A stretch of 64,000 bases of DNA from Oscillatoriales cyanobacterium M59_W2019_021. Its GTDB lineage: Bacteria; Cyanobacteriota; Cyanobacteriia; Cyanobacteriales; Geitlerinemataceae. The translations under genes were made by a program, and so were the position numbers. Shown one piece after another: positions 35,083-44,074 of this stretch. Below the pieces are notes generated by a model, which searched no databases, had not been told where the DNA came from, and was given only the letters and a program-made list of their open reading frames with translations. Every line of letters begins with the position of its first letter. Within the stretch, counting starts at the first letter, position 1. The stretch lies in contig DVED01000049.1 in assembly GCA_015295945.1 (NCBI GenBank), positions 38,787 to 102,786 of the forward strand, written 5' to 3'.

Positions 35083-36399
35083 ATGCCATCCGTCGATATC
35101 CTCATTTTGACCAACGGACCGGGGGAAATTGCCACCTGGGTGCGTCCGGTGGTGCGAACCTTGCGGCAACAATTGAAAGACGATCGCGATCGAGTCAGAA
35201 TTTCCGTCGTTTTGTCCCCGTGTCCCAATGCTAGCGGCAAAGAAGCGGAGATCGCGCGATCGTACCCCGAAATCGATCGGGTGCAAGCGGCAAAGGATTT
35301 CTGGGCATTTCTATTCTGGGGAAAAACGGCTCAAAATTGGCACTGGCGAAAACGTGGCGTGGTTCTATTTCTCGGTGGAGATCAGCTTTTTACTGTCATT
35401 CTCGGTCGGCGGTTGGGGTATCGTACCGTGGTGTATGCCGAATGGGAAGCAAGGTGGCATCGCTGGATCGATCGATTTGGGGTGATGAAACCGGAAGTGA
35501 TGGCTGGGGTTTCTCCGAAATACGCCCGTAAATTTACTGTCGTCGGCGATTTGATGGCAGAGATTCAACGTCAGGAATCACAAAGAAGAGATCCCCCAAC
35601 CCCCCAAACCGAACTCATCGGCATTTTACCGGGATCGAAAACCCTAAAACTTTCCCAAGGCGTCCCTTTAGGTTTATCGATCGCCGAAAGTCTCCACAAA
35701 CAACGCCCCCAAACTCGCTTTGTCATTCCCGTTGCACCCACATTAAATATCGAAACCTTAGCTCGTTTCGCCCATCCCAAATACAATCCTCTCATTCGTC
35801 AATTCAAGTGGACGACTGGCGAACTGTATTGGAATGAAAAAAAATTCAGAATCGGGGAAATATCGACTTCAATTTGTTTGAAAACCCCCTCCGGTTTAAA
35901 CGTTTACCTGTGGACGCAATATCCCGCCTACGAACTGCTATCTCAATGCCAATTGTGCTTAACCACAGTTGGGGCAAATACTGCCGAATTGGGTTCTCTT
36001 GCCGTTCCCATGTTGGTGTTACTTCCTACCCACCAACTCGATGCCATGCGTGCTTGGGATGGGTTGCCGGGATTGCTAGCCAATTTACCGATCTTCGGTT
36101 CTCCTTTTGCTCGATTGGTGAATCGCATCATGTGGTTTTTGCTAACGAGAAAGGGCAAAAAAACGCGCTTTGCTTGGCCGAATATTTGGGCGGGAGAGGC
36201 GATCGTTCCCGAGTTGGTAGGTCGATGGCAAGCGGATGAGGTAGCAGAATTAGCGATCGATTATTTAGATCATCCAGAAAAGTTGCAAGAAATGGGCGAT
36301 CGGTTGCGGAAGGTACGGGGAAAAGCTGGGGCAGCCGAAAAGTTAGTTCGGTTGGTGAGGGAAGAGTTGAAGTTAGGGCGATCGACAGAATTAGTTTAA
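35083..36399 (+). CDS. LpxB-related GT-B glycosyltransferase
   Basis: 438 residues from the ATG at 35083; a TTG six bases upstream would add two. The opening SVDILILTNGPGEIATWVRPVV and the later GILPGSKTLKLSQGVPL and LTTVGANTAELGSLAVPMLVLLPT segments follow the pattern of lipid-A-disaccharide synthase relatives (GT-B fold). It is longer than true LpxB and lacks its exact motifs, so substrate is open; a cell-envelope sugar transfer is likely. The 3' end overlaps the convergent gene at 36391 by nine bases. Confidence 0.75.
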   Translation: MPSVDILILTNGPGEIATWVRPVVRTLRQQLKDDRDRVRISVVLSPCPNASGKEAEIARSYPEIDRVQAAKDFWAFLFWGKTAQNWHWRKRGVVLFLGGDQLFTVILGRRLGYRTVVYAEWEARWHRWIDRFGVMKPEVMAGVSPKYARKFTVVGDLMAEIQRQESQRRDPPTPQTELIGILPGSKTLKLSQGVPLGLSIAESLHKQRPQTRFVIPVAPTLNIETLARFAHPKYNPLIRQFKWTTGELYWNEKKFRIGEISTSICLKTPSGLNVYLWTQYPAYELLSQCQLCLTTVGANTAELGSLAVPMLVLLPTHQLDAMRAWDGLPGLLANLPIFGSPFARLVNRIMWFLLTRKGKKTRFAWPNIWAGEAIVPELVGRWQADEVAELAIDYLDHPEKLQEMGDRLRKVRGKAGAAEKLVRLVREELKLGRSTELV

Positions 36400-36702
36400 G
36401 GTTTCTGAGGTTGTATTTTCCAAGTCTAATTCGGTCATAACTCGATCGAGGGTTTGATTTTGACCTCGATCTGGCTTGGGTTTGGGAGGAAAGGATGCTA
36501 TTTCGCGATCGAGTTCCTCCATCGTCAGAATCGGTAACTCAAAAGCTTGTTTAAACCCTTCAATATCTTCTAGTAATTCTTGTGTGGATATGGGAATTGC
36601 TGGACTTTTCTGATAGCCGATAAGCTTTCCATCCCGTTCGTAATACACAAACCGAACGCAGTAACCCTCTCGATCGTGAAATATGCGATCAGTCCATAAC
36701 AT
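36391..36702 (-). CDS. conserved-type hypothetical protein
   Basis: 103 residues from the ATG at 36702, which is preceded by GGAGGA at 7 bases, a strong ribosome site that decides the start. The protein begins MLWTDRIFHDREGYCVRFVYYERDGK, rich in aromatic and charged residues, and ends with an acidic, Pro-containing tail (SFPPKPKPDRGQNQ). No known domain or membrane segment is recognised. It overlaps the LpxB-like gene tail to tail. Function unknown. Confidence 0.7.
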   Translation of the reverse strand: MLWTDRIFHDREGYCVRFVYYERDGKLIGYQKSPAIPISTQELLEDIEGFKQAFELPILTMEELDREIASFPPKPKPDRGQNQTLDRVMTELDLENTTSETLN

Positions 36703-36848
36703 TATGCTTCCTCCTGTTTTCCACGAAAAAACGAGGTATAGCGGTTGCCAGCTTGGTTCGACGACCAACTCCAACAATGATCCGATGACGATCGCCTGTG
36801 GATGGGGATTACCCCAAGAGAAACAGCCTCGAAACAGTTAGTTGCTGC

Positions 36849-37829
36849 TTAACCCGATTTTTCTGTTTTCAATCGTGCGAAGATGCGATAGTTATCCAAA
36901 TCTAATACTCCTTCGTCTTCTGTAGATTGCGCTTTTAACGATTCGATTTTGACTAAGCTATATTCGACATCATCGTCATAAATCGCAAATACAATTTTGA
37001 AGATTTCCAAAAACTGGATCACCGATTGACATTCGCGTTCGGGAAACTGTTCGTAGTAGAGAATTAAACTGGAAATACATCGCTCTAAATGCAACTTGGT
37101 TTTCGGGCAGATGAGAGCCAACTTGAGCAGGGCGATCGTCAAAAAGAGGGGCATTCCACAGGCTATTTTAGCCGTGAAGATCGGCGAAGGTTTTTGTCCG
37201 TCTTCGGTGGTCAGTAGCTCGATCGCCCGGTTGCACGTCCGAAATATCAAAGCATCGTCTACAATCGCGCGATCTCGTGCCGGATACAGAGCGAGCAGTC
37301 GAGCTTGAAACTGTTGCCGCAGTAAATCCGTCCAATCTCCCGCGCGATCGTAAAATCCCAAGTAGGTTAACAAATTTTCTTTGAATTTACGATAGCTAAC
37401 CGCTGCCGTTTTTTCCATAAAGAGTTGGGTCAAACGTCGATAATTCAGGCGACCGCGACCGACGACCACCAGTTTAATCAAGCGCAGGACGTCATCGCCA
37501 AAGAGCGTAGGATTGGCGTACAATTGTTTATCTTTGGGAGATAATTGTGCGTGTGCGGCATACATTGCCAAATCGAATTTGAAGCGATCTTGGAGTTGTT
37601 GCGATTCCAATCTGGCTAGTTCTCTTTGTTCTGCCGGGTAATTGAGATTGGTATACCGAGAGATCAGTCGATAGGCGAGATAGCGATGGCTCCATCGTTG
37701 GTGAGGTAAATCTACCTTGGGTTGGGAAGTTCTACGCTTTTGGGGGTTGTCCCCTGCGGGGGAATTGGGTTTCATAGGAGCCGTTCGCATTGCTTTTAAA
37801 GAAGTGTGAGTATCGGTTGCGAGAGTCAT
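36849..37829 (-). CDS. hypothetical protein
   Basis: 326 residues from the ATG at 37829, chosen because AAGGA lies about 9 bases upstream; the longer frame (to 38006) has no such site. The first 35 residues are disordered and Pro-rich. The rest is all-helical with many Leu, Arg and Tyr (YLAYRLISRYTNLNYPAEQRELARL, then LTYLGFYDRAGDWTDLLRQQFQ). A hydrophobic segment near 235-250 (GMPLFLTIALLKLALICP) may be buried or membrane-associated. No family recognised. Confidence 0.7.
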   Translation of the reverse strand: MTLATDTHTSLKAMRTAPMKPNSPAGDNPQKRRTSQPKVDLPHQRWSHRYLAYRLISRYTNLNYPAEQRELARLESQQLQDRFKFDLAMYAAHAQLSPKDKQLYANPTLFGDDVLRLIKLVVVGRGRLNYRRLTQLFMEKTAAVSYRKFKENLLTYLGFYDRAGDWTDLLRQQFQARLLALYPARDRAIVDDALIFRTCNRAIELLTTEDGQKPSPIFTAKIACGMPLFLTIALLKLALICPKTKLHLERCISSLILYYEQFPERECQSVIQFLEIFKIVFAIYDDDVEYSLVKIESLKAQSTEDEGVLDLDNYRIFARLKTEKSG

Positions 37830-38451
37830 AGGTCGATCCTTCGGAACTAGATGACTTAAACGATAGAGACGATAGGGGGAGATGAGTCGATCAAGTATTT
37901 CTCGAACACGAACTCGCTGTAATCGGCAAGGTCGTCGAGTCCGACTAATGTCAGCAGGACTTCCGATGCCAACCAAATCGAGCCTTGAATGAGTAGTGTT
38001 TTCCACCGAACTCTCACGAACCTCACCTCCTAGGGGAATGCTTTGTCTTATGACTCAGGGAAAACGCCCGAGTTTTATGCAATATTCCCGAAACGTTACA
38101 GAGTGTTACACGGGTTGGGGTGCAAACCCTTTGCCCTTCTATACACACATAGTTCTGGCGGCGATCAAGTTATGCACTTATCGCCATTGGTCATTGGTCA
38201 TGGGTAAATCTCGTTCCCATCGCATTTGTTCGTGAAAATTCCGATCGCCCTTTGCTGCGGAAATTATAGAAATCGTGAAGTCAGACAAAATTTTGCTGAA
38301 TGCGAGCGTCACTGCCCGAAGAGTAAAACAAAGAGGCAAACTACATTCCCTCAGCTTGATGCCATTGCCCGTAACCGTCGAATTCGATCGCACTAAAAAG
38401 ACTTGAGTTGGGGAAACCGAGCCTCGATGCTCTCTCAACTGGACAATTGTT
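37830..38451. other. 622-base divergent intergenic region
   Basis: It separates the hypothetical genes at 37829 (minus) and 38452 (plus). It contains the direct repeat GTTACAGAGTGTTACA (38095-38110), two CATTGGT units near 38184-38199, and the 5' leader of the 38452 gene. Frames crossing it lack ribosome sites and family features. Confidence 0.5.
38095..38110 (+). promoter_or_regulatory. HLR1-like direct repeat
   Basis: GTTACA-N4-GTTACA has the half-site and spacing of the HLR1 element bound by the cyanobacterial response regulator RpaB (two (G/T)TTACA(A/T)(A/T) units separated by two bases). The A/T positions after each half-site read GA and CG, so the match is partial. Confidence 0.35.
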
Positions 38452-39210
38452 ATGTACGCTACTAAAAACCCTACTTCTCAACAAGTTATCCGCCAGATCG
38501 ATCGCGCCAAATCTCAGTCTCAAATCGATCGCGCCCTCTGGGACTTAGCAAATCGACTTCCCGAACCCCTCAACCCCGCAGATCTGAAATCCGCACGCTC
38601 GAACGCATGGAACGGCAACGGCGATTCCCTCATTCCCGAACTGCGTCTGAGAATTTTAGAAGCCGCATTTCAACAGGATCTTTTATTCGCCAATCGTCGC
38701 GTTCCCTTTCAAAAATCTCTAGTGGCGATCGTTTTTGGCAAAGATTGCCTGCAACACTGGTATCGAGAATCCAAACAGCGATTCCCCGAATTTGAACTGA
38801 CCATCGCCTTGCGTCCCTGTTATTCGCGAACGGAAAAATTCATCGAACAAACCTTATACTGGCAACCCTTACTCGGATGTCCGCCGCTAATTTCCGACAT
38901 CGATTTTCCCATTGCGCCCTATTGGGAACGCTGCGATACTCTGGCAACACCGGAAATTTGGTGGGATGACGCTTATCCCAATTCTCGGTACGTCATCGAT
39001 GCGCGTGCCTCTCAACCCTCGTGGAACGGCTCGCTGGATTTAGTGGAAATCGAAGCCATTCGCTGGTCGGGACGCTTTGAGATCCTCGGTTCCCAAATTC
39101 AAAGTAAAATTTCGGCGACCGGACAACGGCTGTTACCCGATCGCATCTTATTTCGCGAAGATTGCTACAATTACGGCAATCGTGCCGTCTCCTTCGGGTG
39201 TTCGTATTAA
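38452..39210 (+). CDS. hypothetical protein
   Basis: 252 residues, soluble, no signal peptide. A helical N-terminus (IRQIDRAKSQSQIDRALWDLANRLPEP) is followed by a mixed region with many aromatic residues (LYWQPLLGCPPLISDIDFPIAPYWERC, IWWDDAYPNSRYVIDARASQPSW). No family is recognised. Codon use looks like the neighbouring chromosomal genes. Its long upstream region carries a possible RpaB site. Confidence 0.72.
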   Translation: MYATKNPTSQQVIRQIDRAKSQSQIDRALWDLANRLPEPLNPADLKSARSNAWNGNGDSLIPELRLRILEAAFQQDLLFANRRVPFQKSLVAIVFGKDCLQHWYRESKQRFPEFELTIALRPCYSRTEKFIEQTLYWQPLLGCPPLISDIDFPIAPYWERCDTLATPEIWWDDAYPNSRYVIDARASQPSWNGSLDLVEIEAIRWSGRFEILGSQIQSKISATGQRLLPDRILFREDCYNYGNRAVSFGCSY

Positions 39211-39245
39211 GTGGTCATTGGTCATTGGTCATCGGTCGTTAGTGG

Positions 39246-39274
39246 GTAGGGTGCGTTGAGGAACGAAACGCACC
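39246..39274. repeat. GGTGCGTT...ACACACC family palindrome (single copy)
   Basis: GTAGGGTGCGTTGAGG followed by AACGAAACGCACC is the reverse orientation of the unit repeated at 14740 and 14789. It lies 28 bases before the EEP-family gene. Confidence 0.8.
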
Positions 39275-39301
39275 ACCTACCAATTCCCCATTCTTGACGT
39301 T

Positions 39302-40297
39302 ATGGTAAATTTCTGGTTTTCCGCGTTCAAACCCGTAATTTTGACGATCGAAATTTTAGCGGTTGCTGTTGGCTTGGCAACCGTTTTCGGTTTTTTGGGA
39401 AAGCTGTGGTGGGGGTTTGAATTGCTAGATCATCTGCGCCTTCAGTATGTATGGGTGCTGGTGCTGGTACTGGTAATGAATGCTTTTGTCCGCCATCGGT
39501 GGGTTTGGGTTTTGGGGATACCGTTGGGGTTGAATTTGGCATTGATTTTGCCGTTGTTTTGGCATCCGATCTCGATCAAAAACCTACCCACAGAAAACAC
39601 GTTGCGGATTTTGCACGTCAATCTCGATCGCGACAATTCCCAATTCCATCGAGCCATCGATTACATTCGATCGCAAGATGTCGATATCGTATTTCTTCAG
39701 GAAGTCACCCCAACTGGGTTTGATCGCCTCAAATCCGATCTGTCTCAATACCGCGTGATTCTCTCCCGTCCCCAAACCAATTCTCAAGGGGTGGCGATGT
39801 TGGTTCCCGCAACGCCATCAGGTGCGATCGAACTTTTAAATCCCCCGGAAATTATCCACCTTCCCGACCGATCAGAACGACCCCTCATTACCGCGACAAT
39901 TCGCTGGCAAGGTCGAGAGGTCAAAGTTCTCAGCCTGCATACCACCCGTCCCCGCAATGCCGGAACTTCCCAGTTTCAACAACGGGAATTCGACGAGGTG
40001 GCGCGTTGGAGTCGGCAACAACAAGATAACGGATATCCGGTCATCATCCTTGGCGATTTTAATAATACCCCGTGGTCGGGTCGATCGCGCCAATTCTTAC
40101 GATCGGGCAATCTCATCGATTCTCAACGGGGTTTCGGGTTGCAACCCACTTGGATGGCGGGTTTGCCGTTTCCCCTCCAAATCTCGATCGATCGGTGCGT
40201 CTACAGCCGTCAAATTGGCACTGTAAATCGTAAAATCGGATCGGCAATCGGTTCCGACCATTTGCCGTTATGGGTGGAACTAACTCAAATCCCGTAA
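39302..40297 (+). CDS. membrane-anchored endonuclease/exonuclease/phosphatase family protein
   Basis: 331 residues. Three N-terminal hydrophobic helices (about 8-100) anchor an extracytoplasmic catalytic domain. Its motifs are visible: NLDRDNSQFHRAIDYI with VFLQEV (metal-binding Glu), SLHTTRP, the ILGDFNNTP motif and the final SDHLPLWVEL with the catalytic His. The family cleaves phosphodiester bonds in nucleic acids, lipids or inositol phosphates; substrate here is unknown. Confidence 0.88.
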   Translation: MVNFWFSAFKPVILTIEILAVAVGLATVFGFLGKLWWGFELLDHLRLQYVWVLVLVLVMNAFVRHRWVWVLGIPLGLNLALILPLFWHPISIKNLPTENTLRILHVNLDRDNSQFHRAIDYIRSQDVDIVFLQEVTPTGFDRLKSDLSQYRVILSRPQTNSQGVAMLVPATPSGAIELLNPPEIIHLPDRSERPLITATIRWQGREVKVLSLHTTRPRNAGTSQFQQREFDEVARWSRQQQDNGYPVIILGDFNNTPWSGRSRQFLRSGNLIDSQRGFGLQPTWMAGLPFPLQISIDRCVYSRQIGTVNRKIGSAIGSDHLPLWVELTQIP

Positions 40298-40374
40298 CCT
40301 CAGCTTTCAGCAAGCGGGATCGACCAGCACACATCTGTGAATTTCTAGCTGAAGACGGATCTCTGTAACATTCC

Positions 40375-40857
40375 TTAAGCCGCACAAACCACGTCGAACA
40401 GCGCATCGTCGAGTTCGTACCCGAACATTTTTGCCATCGATTTCAGGCGGGAATGGCTGGGAATATCGTATCGTTCTAACCAAGGGGCGATCGCAAAAAT
40501 CTTGTGCATCAACCAAATTTCTAACGCTTCGGGATTGTACTGCACCCCTTCGGTGCGGTGAAACTCGTGGGGAACCAGCATAGCAGCATAGCGAGCCAAT
40601 TCCCCCGCTTTCCAGTCGAGCATCATCGGCAACCACGGATAGCAGGCATCGGCGCGAACGAACCACAATCGCACTTCAGGAATTTCTGACAGTTCTCGGG
40701 GATCTTCAGGAGCGCGAGGGTAATCGATTGCAAATTGGAGCGATTGCTCGTAGGTCGCGATTTCTCGCGCTGCGAGAATGGGTTCGAGGATATTGCGAAT
40801 GGGGGAAAGATCCAGGGATTGCAAACAGTTTGCGTTTAAAGAGACGATCCGAGTCAT
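40375..40857 (-). CDS. crr6: chlororespiratory reduction protein 6 (Crr6), NDH-1 maturation factor
   Basis: 160 residues, matching the DUF1817/Crr6 family in length and in its strongly conserved core: FAIDYPRAPEDPRELSEIPEVRLWFVR, then DACYPWLPMMLDWKAGELARYAAMLVPHEFHRTEG and NPEALEIWLMHKIFAI (each in part). In cyanobacteria and chloroplasts Crr6 helps mature the NdhI subunit of the photosynthetic NDH-1 complex. It is divergent from the fur-family gene across 194 bases. Confidence 0.88.
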   Translation of the reverse strand: MTRIVSLNANCLQSLDLSPIRNILEPILAAREIATYEQSLQFAIDYPRAPEDPRELSEIPEVRLWFVRADACYPWLPMMLDWKAGELARYAAMLVPHEFHRTEGVQYNPEALEIWLMHKIFAIAPWLERYDIPSHSRLKSMAKMFGYELDDALFDVVCAA

Positions 40858-41010
40858 GCGCTCTGAAATTCCTACGATAGAATGGGGGTAAGGGGTGTGC
40901 CAAAGTTTTTCTAGTATTGCTGATCGCCATTCTCCGGCAATCGATCGCGCTAGGTTGACAAAATAGCCGATTCTATAGATGATTGGCTCACTGCCATGTC
41001 GGATCGCTCA

Positions 41011-41038
41011 TTGATAAGTCCTGACATTAAAATATACT
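41011..41038 (+). promoter_or_regulatory. promoter of the fur-family gene
   Basis: TTGATA (41011-41016), a 16-base spacer and TATACT (41033-41038) make a near-consensus sigma-70 promoter. The start site near 41045 would leave a leader of only about seven bases before the ATG at 41052, so the mRNA would be almost leaderless. Confidence 0.5.
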
Positions 41039-41051
41039 TTTTGAACAACTC

Positions 41052-41552
41052 ATGAAACATGAGGCAGTCGTCGTGAAACCCATTCGTTCTTTAGAAGATG
41101 CCATCGAAAAGTGCAAAGCATTGGGAATGAGAGTCAGCCGCCAGCGCCGCTTCATTCTCGAGCTGTTGTGGCAAACTGAAGAACACCTCTCGGCACGGGA
41201 AATCTACGATCGCCTTAACCGCGAGGGGAAGGACATTGGACACACCTCAGTGTATCAGAATCTCGAAGCCCTATCGAGTCAGGGGATCGTCGAGTCGATC
41301 GATCGATCGGAGGGTCGCCTATACGGCAACATCAGCGACCCCCACAGTCACATCAACTGCCTCGATACCCAGCAAATCGTCGATGTTTACGTCACCCTTC
41401 CCGAGGAACTACTAGCCGAAATCGAAGCGAAAACAGGCATCCGGATTACCGATTATCGCATCGATTTCTACGGATATCGCAATGAGAAAACGGCAAGCGG
41501 CGATCTCCCGAGGGATCCATCTGTTTCGGAAAACACCGCCGTTGCCAGTTAG
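41052..41552 (+). CDS. Fur-family regulator, FurC/PerR-like
   Basis: 166 residues. The winged-helix domain reads LGMRVSRQRRFILELLWQTEEHLSAREIYDRL and GHTSVYQNLEALSSQGIVE. The dimer/metal domain contains HSHINCLDT where Fur and Zur have HHHxxCxxC, so the structural CxxC zinc site is missing. Both features match what I recall of FurC (PerR-like) of Anabaena, which senses peroxide and regulates oxidative-stress genes. The C-terminal tail (GDLPRDPSVSENTAVAS) is unordered. Autoregulation is likely, but no box is certain. Confidence 0.85.
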   Translation: MKHEAVVVKPIRSLEDAIEKCKALGMRVSRQRRFILELLWQTEEHLSAREIYDRLNREGKDIGHTSVYQNLEALSSQGIVESIDRSEGRLYGNISDPHSHINCLDTQQIVDVYVTLPEELLAEIEAKTGIRITDYRIDFYGYRNEKTASGDLPRDPSVSENTAVAS

Positions 41553-41590
41553 TTCGGGAAGGTAAGGTCTGAGAACAACCGATCGCGCCT

Positions 41591-41631
41591 GGAGAGACGG
41601 GGAATGTGCTACCGATCGCCCCACTCTCTCC
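41591..41631 (+). terminator. hairpin downstream of the fur-family gene
   Basis: GGAGAGA-c-GGGG pairs with CCCC-ac-TCTCTCC across a 16-base loop. No T run follows, which is common for cyanobacterial terminators. It lies 38 bases after the stop. Confidence 0.5.
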
Positions 41632-41702
41632 AAGAGCGCAAAACCATTATATTCCATTTATGTACAAAAAAAAGACCCGACCGTTAATTGGGTAAGCTAT
41701 AG

Positions 41703-41886
41703 AGTCATTTGCAGAAGTGTTGAATCCTGATGGTAAAACTTTACACTTTGGGTCTTGTCCTTGACTTTAAACCCCAAATTATTGCGAATAGAGTCAGTAA
41801 CACCTGAATTTGGGGATCGTTGTGAACAATGCACGAATTGGTGACGACCCTTCAAATCTTAAGATTCAACACTTCTGAGTCATTTG
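41703..41886. mobile_element. 166-bp MITE with 15-bp inverted repeats and a 9-bp target duplication
   Basis: CAGAAGTGTTGAATC (41712-41726) is perfectly inverted at GATTCAACACTTCTG (41863-41877). AGTCATTTG is present directly outside both ends (41703-41711 and 41878-41886). The 166 bases between contain no transposase, only a 25-codon frame from an ATG near 41731. This is the structure of a non-autonomous transposon that moved recently enough to keep exact ends. The parent insertion sequence is not in the window. Confidence 0.88.
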
Positions 41887-42080
41887 GGGTTGGTAATGGG
41901 TAATGGGTACTTGTCTTGGGAAATTGCTCCACTTGGGGAGACCCCAAGACCGGACTGGCTCCCCAAGACCGCATTTCCCGCTGGCAAACATCTTCTACCC
42001 CGGCTCCCCTTGTGCTACCCGGGCAGCCGGGGCAACCACAGGGGGATTGCCCCGACGTGGGAAATTTGTTCCGGCACACC
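41887..42080. repeat. GGTAATGGGTAATGG repeats and palindromic debris downstream of ribBA
   Basis: Starts with GGGTTGGTAATGGGTAATGGG (the CCCATTA family inverted), then GACCCCAAGAC(CGG) repeats, and ends at the ribBA stop. No gene is supported. Confidence 0.55.
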
Positions 42081-43775
42081 CTACCCTCTCACCCGATAAA
42101 TCGTTTGAGTTTGCAGGCGATCGATCGTTGCCGACGGTAACTGACCCGCCTCCAGAACTTGTCGATCGAGTTGCACTTTCAAACTGGTCATCGGATCGCT
42201 ACCGGGCGAGATTAAAAACTCCAATTGTCGCACGTCCGATCGAGTGGCAATGAGATCGAGAATGCGGGCGATCGCTCGCACGTAGGGATGTTCCGAATCT
42301 TGGAACCAATCGGGTTTGGTTAACTCCGCTTGGTCGAATCCCAAATGAATGATAACGGAAGGGCGATCGAACACTGCCACCGTCACGGGTCGCGTTTCTT
42401 CTTGAATCAGTAAATGTTCGGTTTGGGCGATATCTCGCAATTCTTGCAGGCGATCGAAATGTTCGGCAACCGATAACTCCTGTTGCCAACAAATTGCTAC
42501 CGTCACCAAATAGGTTTGCAGCAACATATGCCCCAATTTCTTGGCTTTGGTTGCCAAATAAATCGAGTTGTAATCGTTCGCTTCGATCAACAGCGGCACC
42601 CGATCGACCACTTCTATTCCATACCCTTTTAACCCGGCAATTTTTCGGGGATTGTTGGTAATTAACCGAATTTGACGCACGCCCAAATCGTTGAGCATTT
42701 GCGCCCCCACGCCGTAATTGCGCAAGTCGGCAGGGAATCCCAACCGTTCGTTGGCTTCCACCGTATCCAATCCCATATCCTGCAATGAATAGGCTTTGAG
42801 TTTATTAATTAACCCAATGCCCCGTCCTTCCTGTCGCAAATACACCACCACTCCCGAACCGTGATGTTCGATGGTTTTCAGGGCTGCTTGCAGTTGCATC
42901 CGGCAATCACAACGCAAAGATCCCAACGCATCCCCCGTCAAGCATTCTGAGTGAACGCGCACCAGAACGGGGCGATCGGCAAACTCTGCCGGATCGCCTT
43001 TGACGATCGCCACGTGTTCCGAATTATCTAGACTATTCCGATAAGCATAAATCTGAAACTCGCCAAATTGCGTGGGTAATTTGGCAACCGTTTCTCGTTG
43101 GATAAATCGTTCTTTTTGCAAGCGATAACCAATCAGATCGGCAATACTAATAATTTTGAGTTGGTGCTTTTTGGCGTATTCGATCAACTCCGGCAACCGC
43201 GCCATTGAACCGTCGGGATTCTGGATTTCGCAAATGACGCCACTGGGATCGAGTCCGGCGAGTTGAGCGAGATCGACTGCCGCTTCCGTATGTCCGGCGC
43301 GTTTGAGGACGCCGCCTTCTCGGGCGCGTAACGGGAAAATGTGACCGGGACGCTTGAGGTCTTCCGGACGGGTGTTGGGGGCGATCGCCACTTGAATCGT
43401 CCGGGCGCGATCTTCGGCGGAGATGCCCGTGGTGACGCCGAGGTGGGGCGAGGCATCGATACTGACGGTAAACGCCGTTTGGTCGGGTGCGGTGTTGTTG
43501 CTGACCATCAGCGGCAAATCCAGTTCGTCCAGGCGTTTCCCCGTCATCGCCAAACAGATCAGACCCCGTGCTTCCACCGCCATAAAGTTAATGAGGTCGG
43601 GGGTGATAAATTGCGCCGCACAGATGAGATCGCCTTCATTTTCCCGATTTTCATCATCGACGACGACGATAACCCGTCCGGCTTTGAGGTCGTTGAGCGC
43701 CGCGTCGATGGAGTCAAACTGAAACGATGGGGAAGGGTTGGGGGGGAAAGACTGCAAGGGAAAGTTCGATGACAT
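42081..43775 (-). CDS. ribBA: bifunctional 3,4-dihydroxy-2-butanone 4-phosphate synthase / GTP cyclohydrolase II
   Basis: 564 residues from the ATG at 43775; 17 more residues are possible. The RibB half carries [13 protein letters not shown] (acidic loop, catalytic) and the RibA half carries the zinc site [14 protein letters not shown] with the following [20 protein letters not shown]. The two halves make the two precursors of riboflavin. About 150 residues after the RibA domain ([20 protein letters not shown] onward) form an extra domain seen in cyanobacterial RibBA proteins, of unknown role. It lies divergently from argC. Confidence 0.95.
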   Translation of the reverse strand: MSSNFPLQSFPPNPSPSFQFDSIDAALNDLKAGRVIVVVDDENRENEGDLICAAQFITPDLINFMAVEARGLICLAMTGKRLDELDLPLMVSNNTAPDQTAFTVSIDASPHLGVTTGISAEDRARTIQVAIAPNTRPEDLKRPGHIFPLRAREGGVLKRAGHTEAAVDLAQLAGLDPSGVICEIQNPDGSMARLPELIEYAKKHQLKIISIADLIGYRLQKERFIQRETVAKLPTQFGEFQIYAYRNSLDNSEHVAIVKGDPAEFADRPVLVRVHSECLTGDALGSLRCDCRMQLQAALKTIEHHGSGVVVYLRQEGRGIGLINKLKAYSLQDMGLDTVEANERLGFPADLRNYGVGAQMLNDLGVRQIRLITNNPRKIAGLKGYGIEVVDRVPLLIEANDYNSIYLATKAKKLGHMLLQTYLVTVAICWQQELSVAEHFDRLQELRDIAQTEHLLIQEETRPVTVAVFDRPSVIIHLGFDQAELTKPDWFQDSEHPYVRAIARILDLIATRSDVRQLEFLISPGSDPMTSLKVQLDRQVLEAGQLPSATIDRLQTQTIYRVRG

Positions 43776-43995
43776 GGATTTGGGGTCGAGAACGGGGAAG
43801 GGGGGATCGATCCGTTGCCTTCCCAATCTGTTTGCGTAAACTTTTATAAAGTACCTTTCATATAAATTGTATCTCGTTTGTTAGAGAACGCGATCGATTG
43901 CCCCCACAATCGGCGATTCGCAGCCGATCGCTCGGGCGCGATCGAAGACGGCATCGTTTCCGTCTGCATTCATTCATCTATCTAGTATCTAGAGT

Positions 43996-44026
43996 GGGTT
44001 GCAAAAACGACAACCCGATCTAGAAT
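43996..44026 (+). promoter_or_regulatory. argC promoter with an overlapping inverted repeat
   Basis: TTGCAA (43999-44004), a 16-base spacer and TAGAAT (44021-44026) precede argC by about 50 bases. The inverted repeat GGGTTG-N9-CAACCC (43996-44016) covers the -35 box and part of the spacer, so it could be an operator. The regulator is unknown. Confidence 0.55.
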
Positions 44027-44074
44027 GCACCAAGCGCTAGACTATTGAGAACACGTTGTTGGGAATAAAGAATT

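Noticed and set aside
43776..43998. Possible FMN riboswitch upstream of ribBA
   Set aside because: The conserved RFN helices and their GC-rich core are absent; the region is AT-rich.
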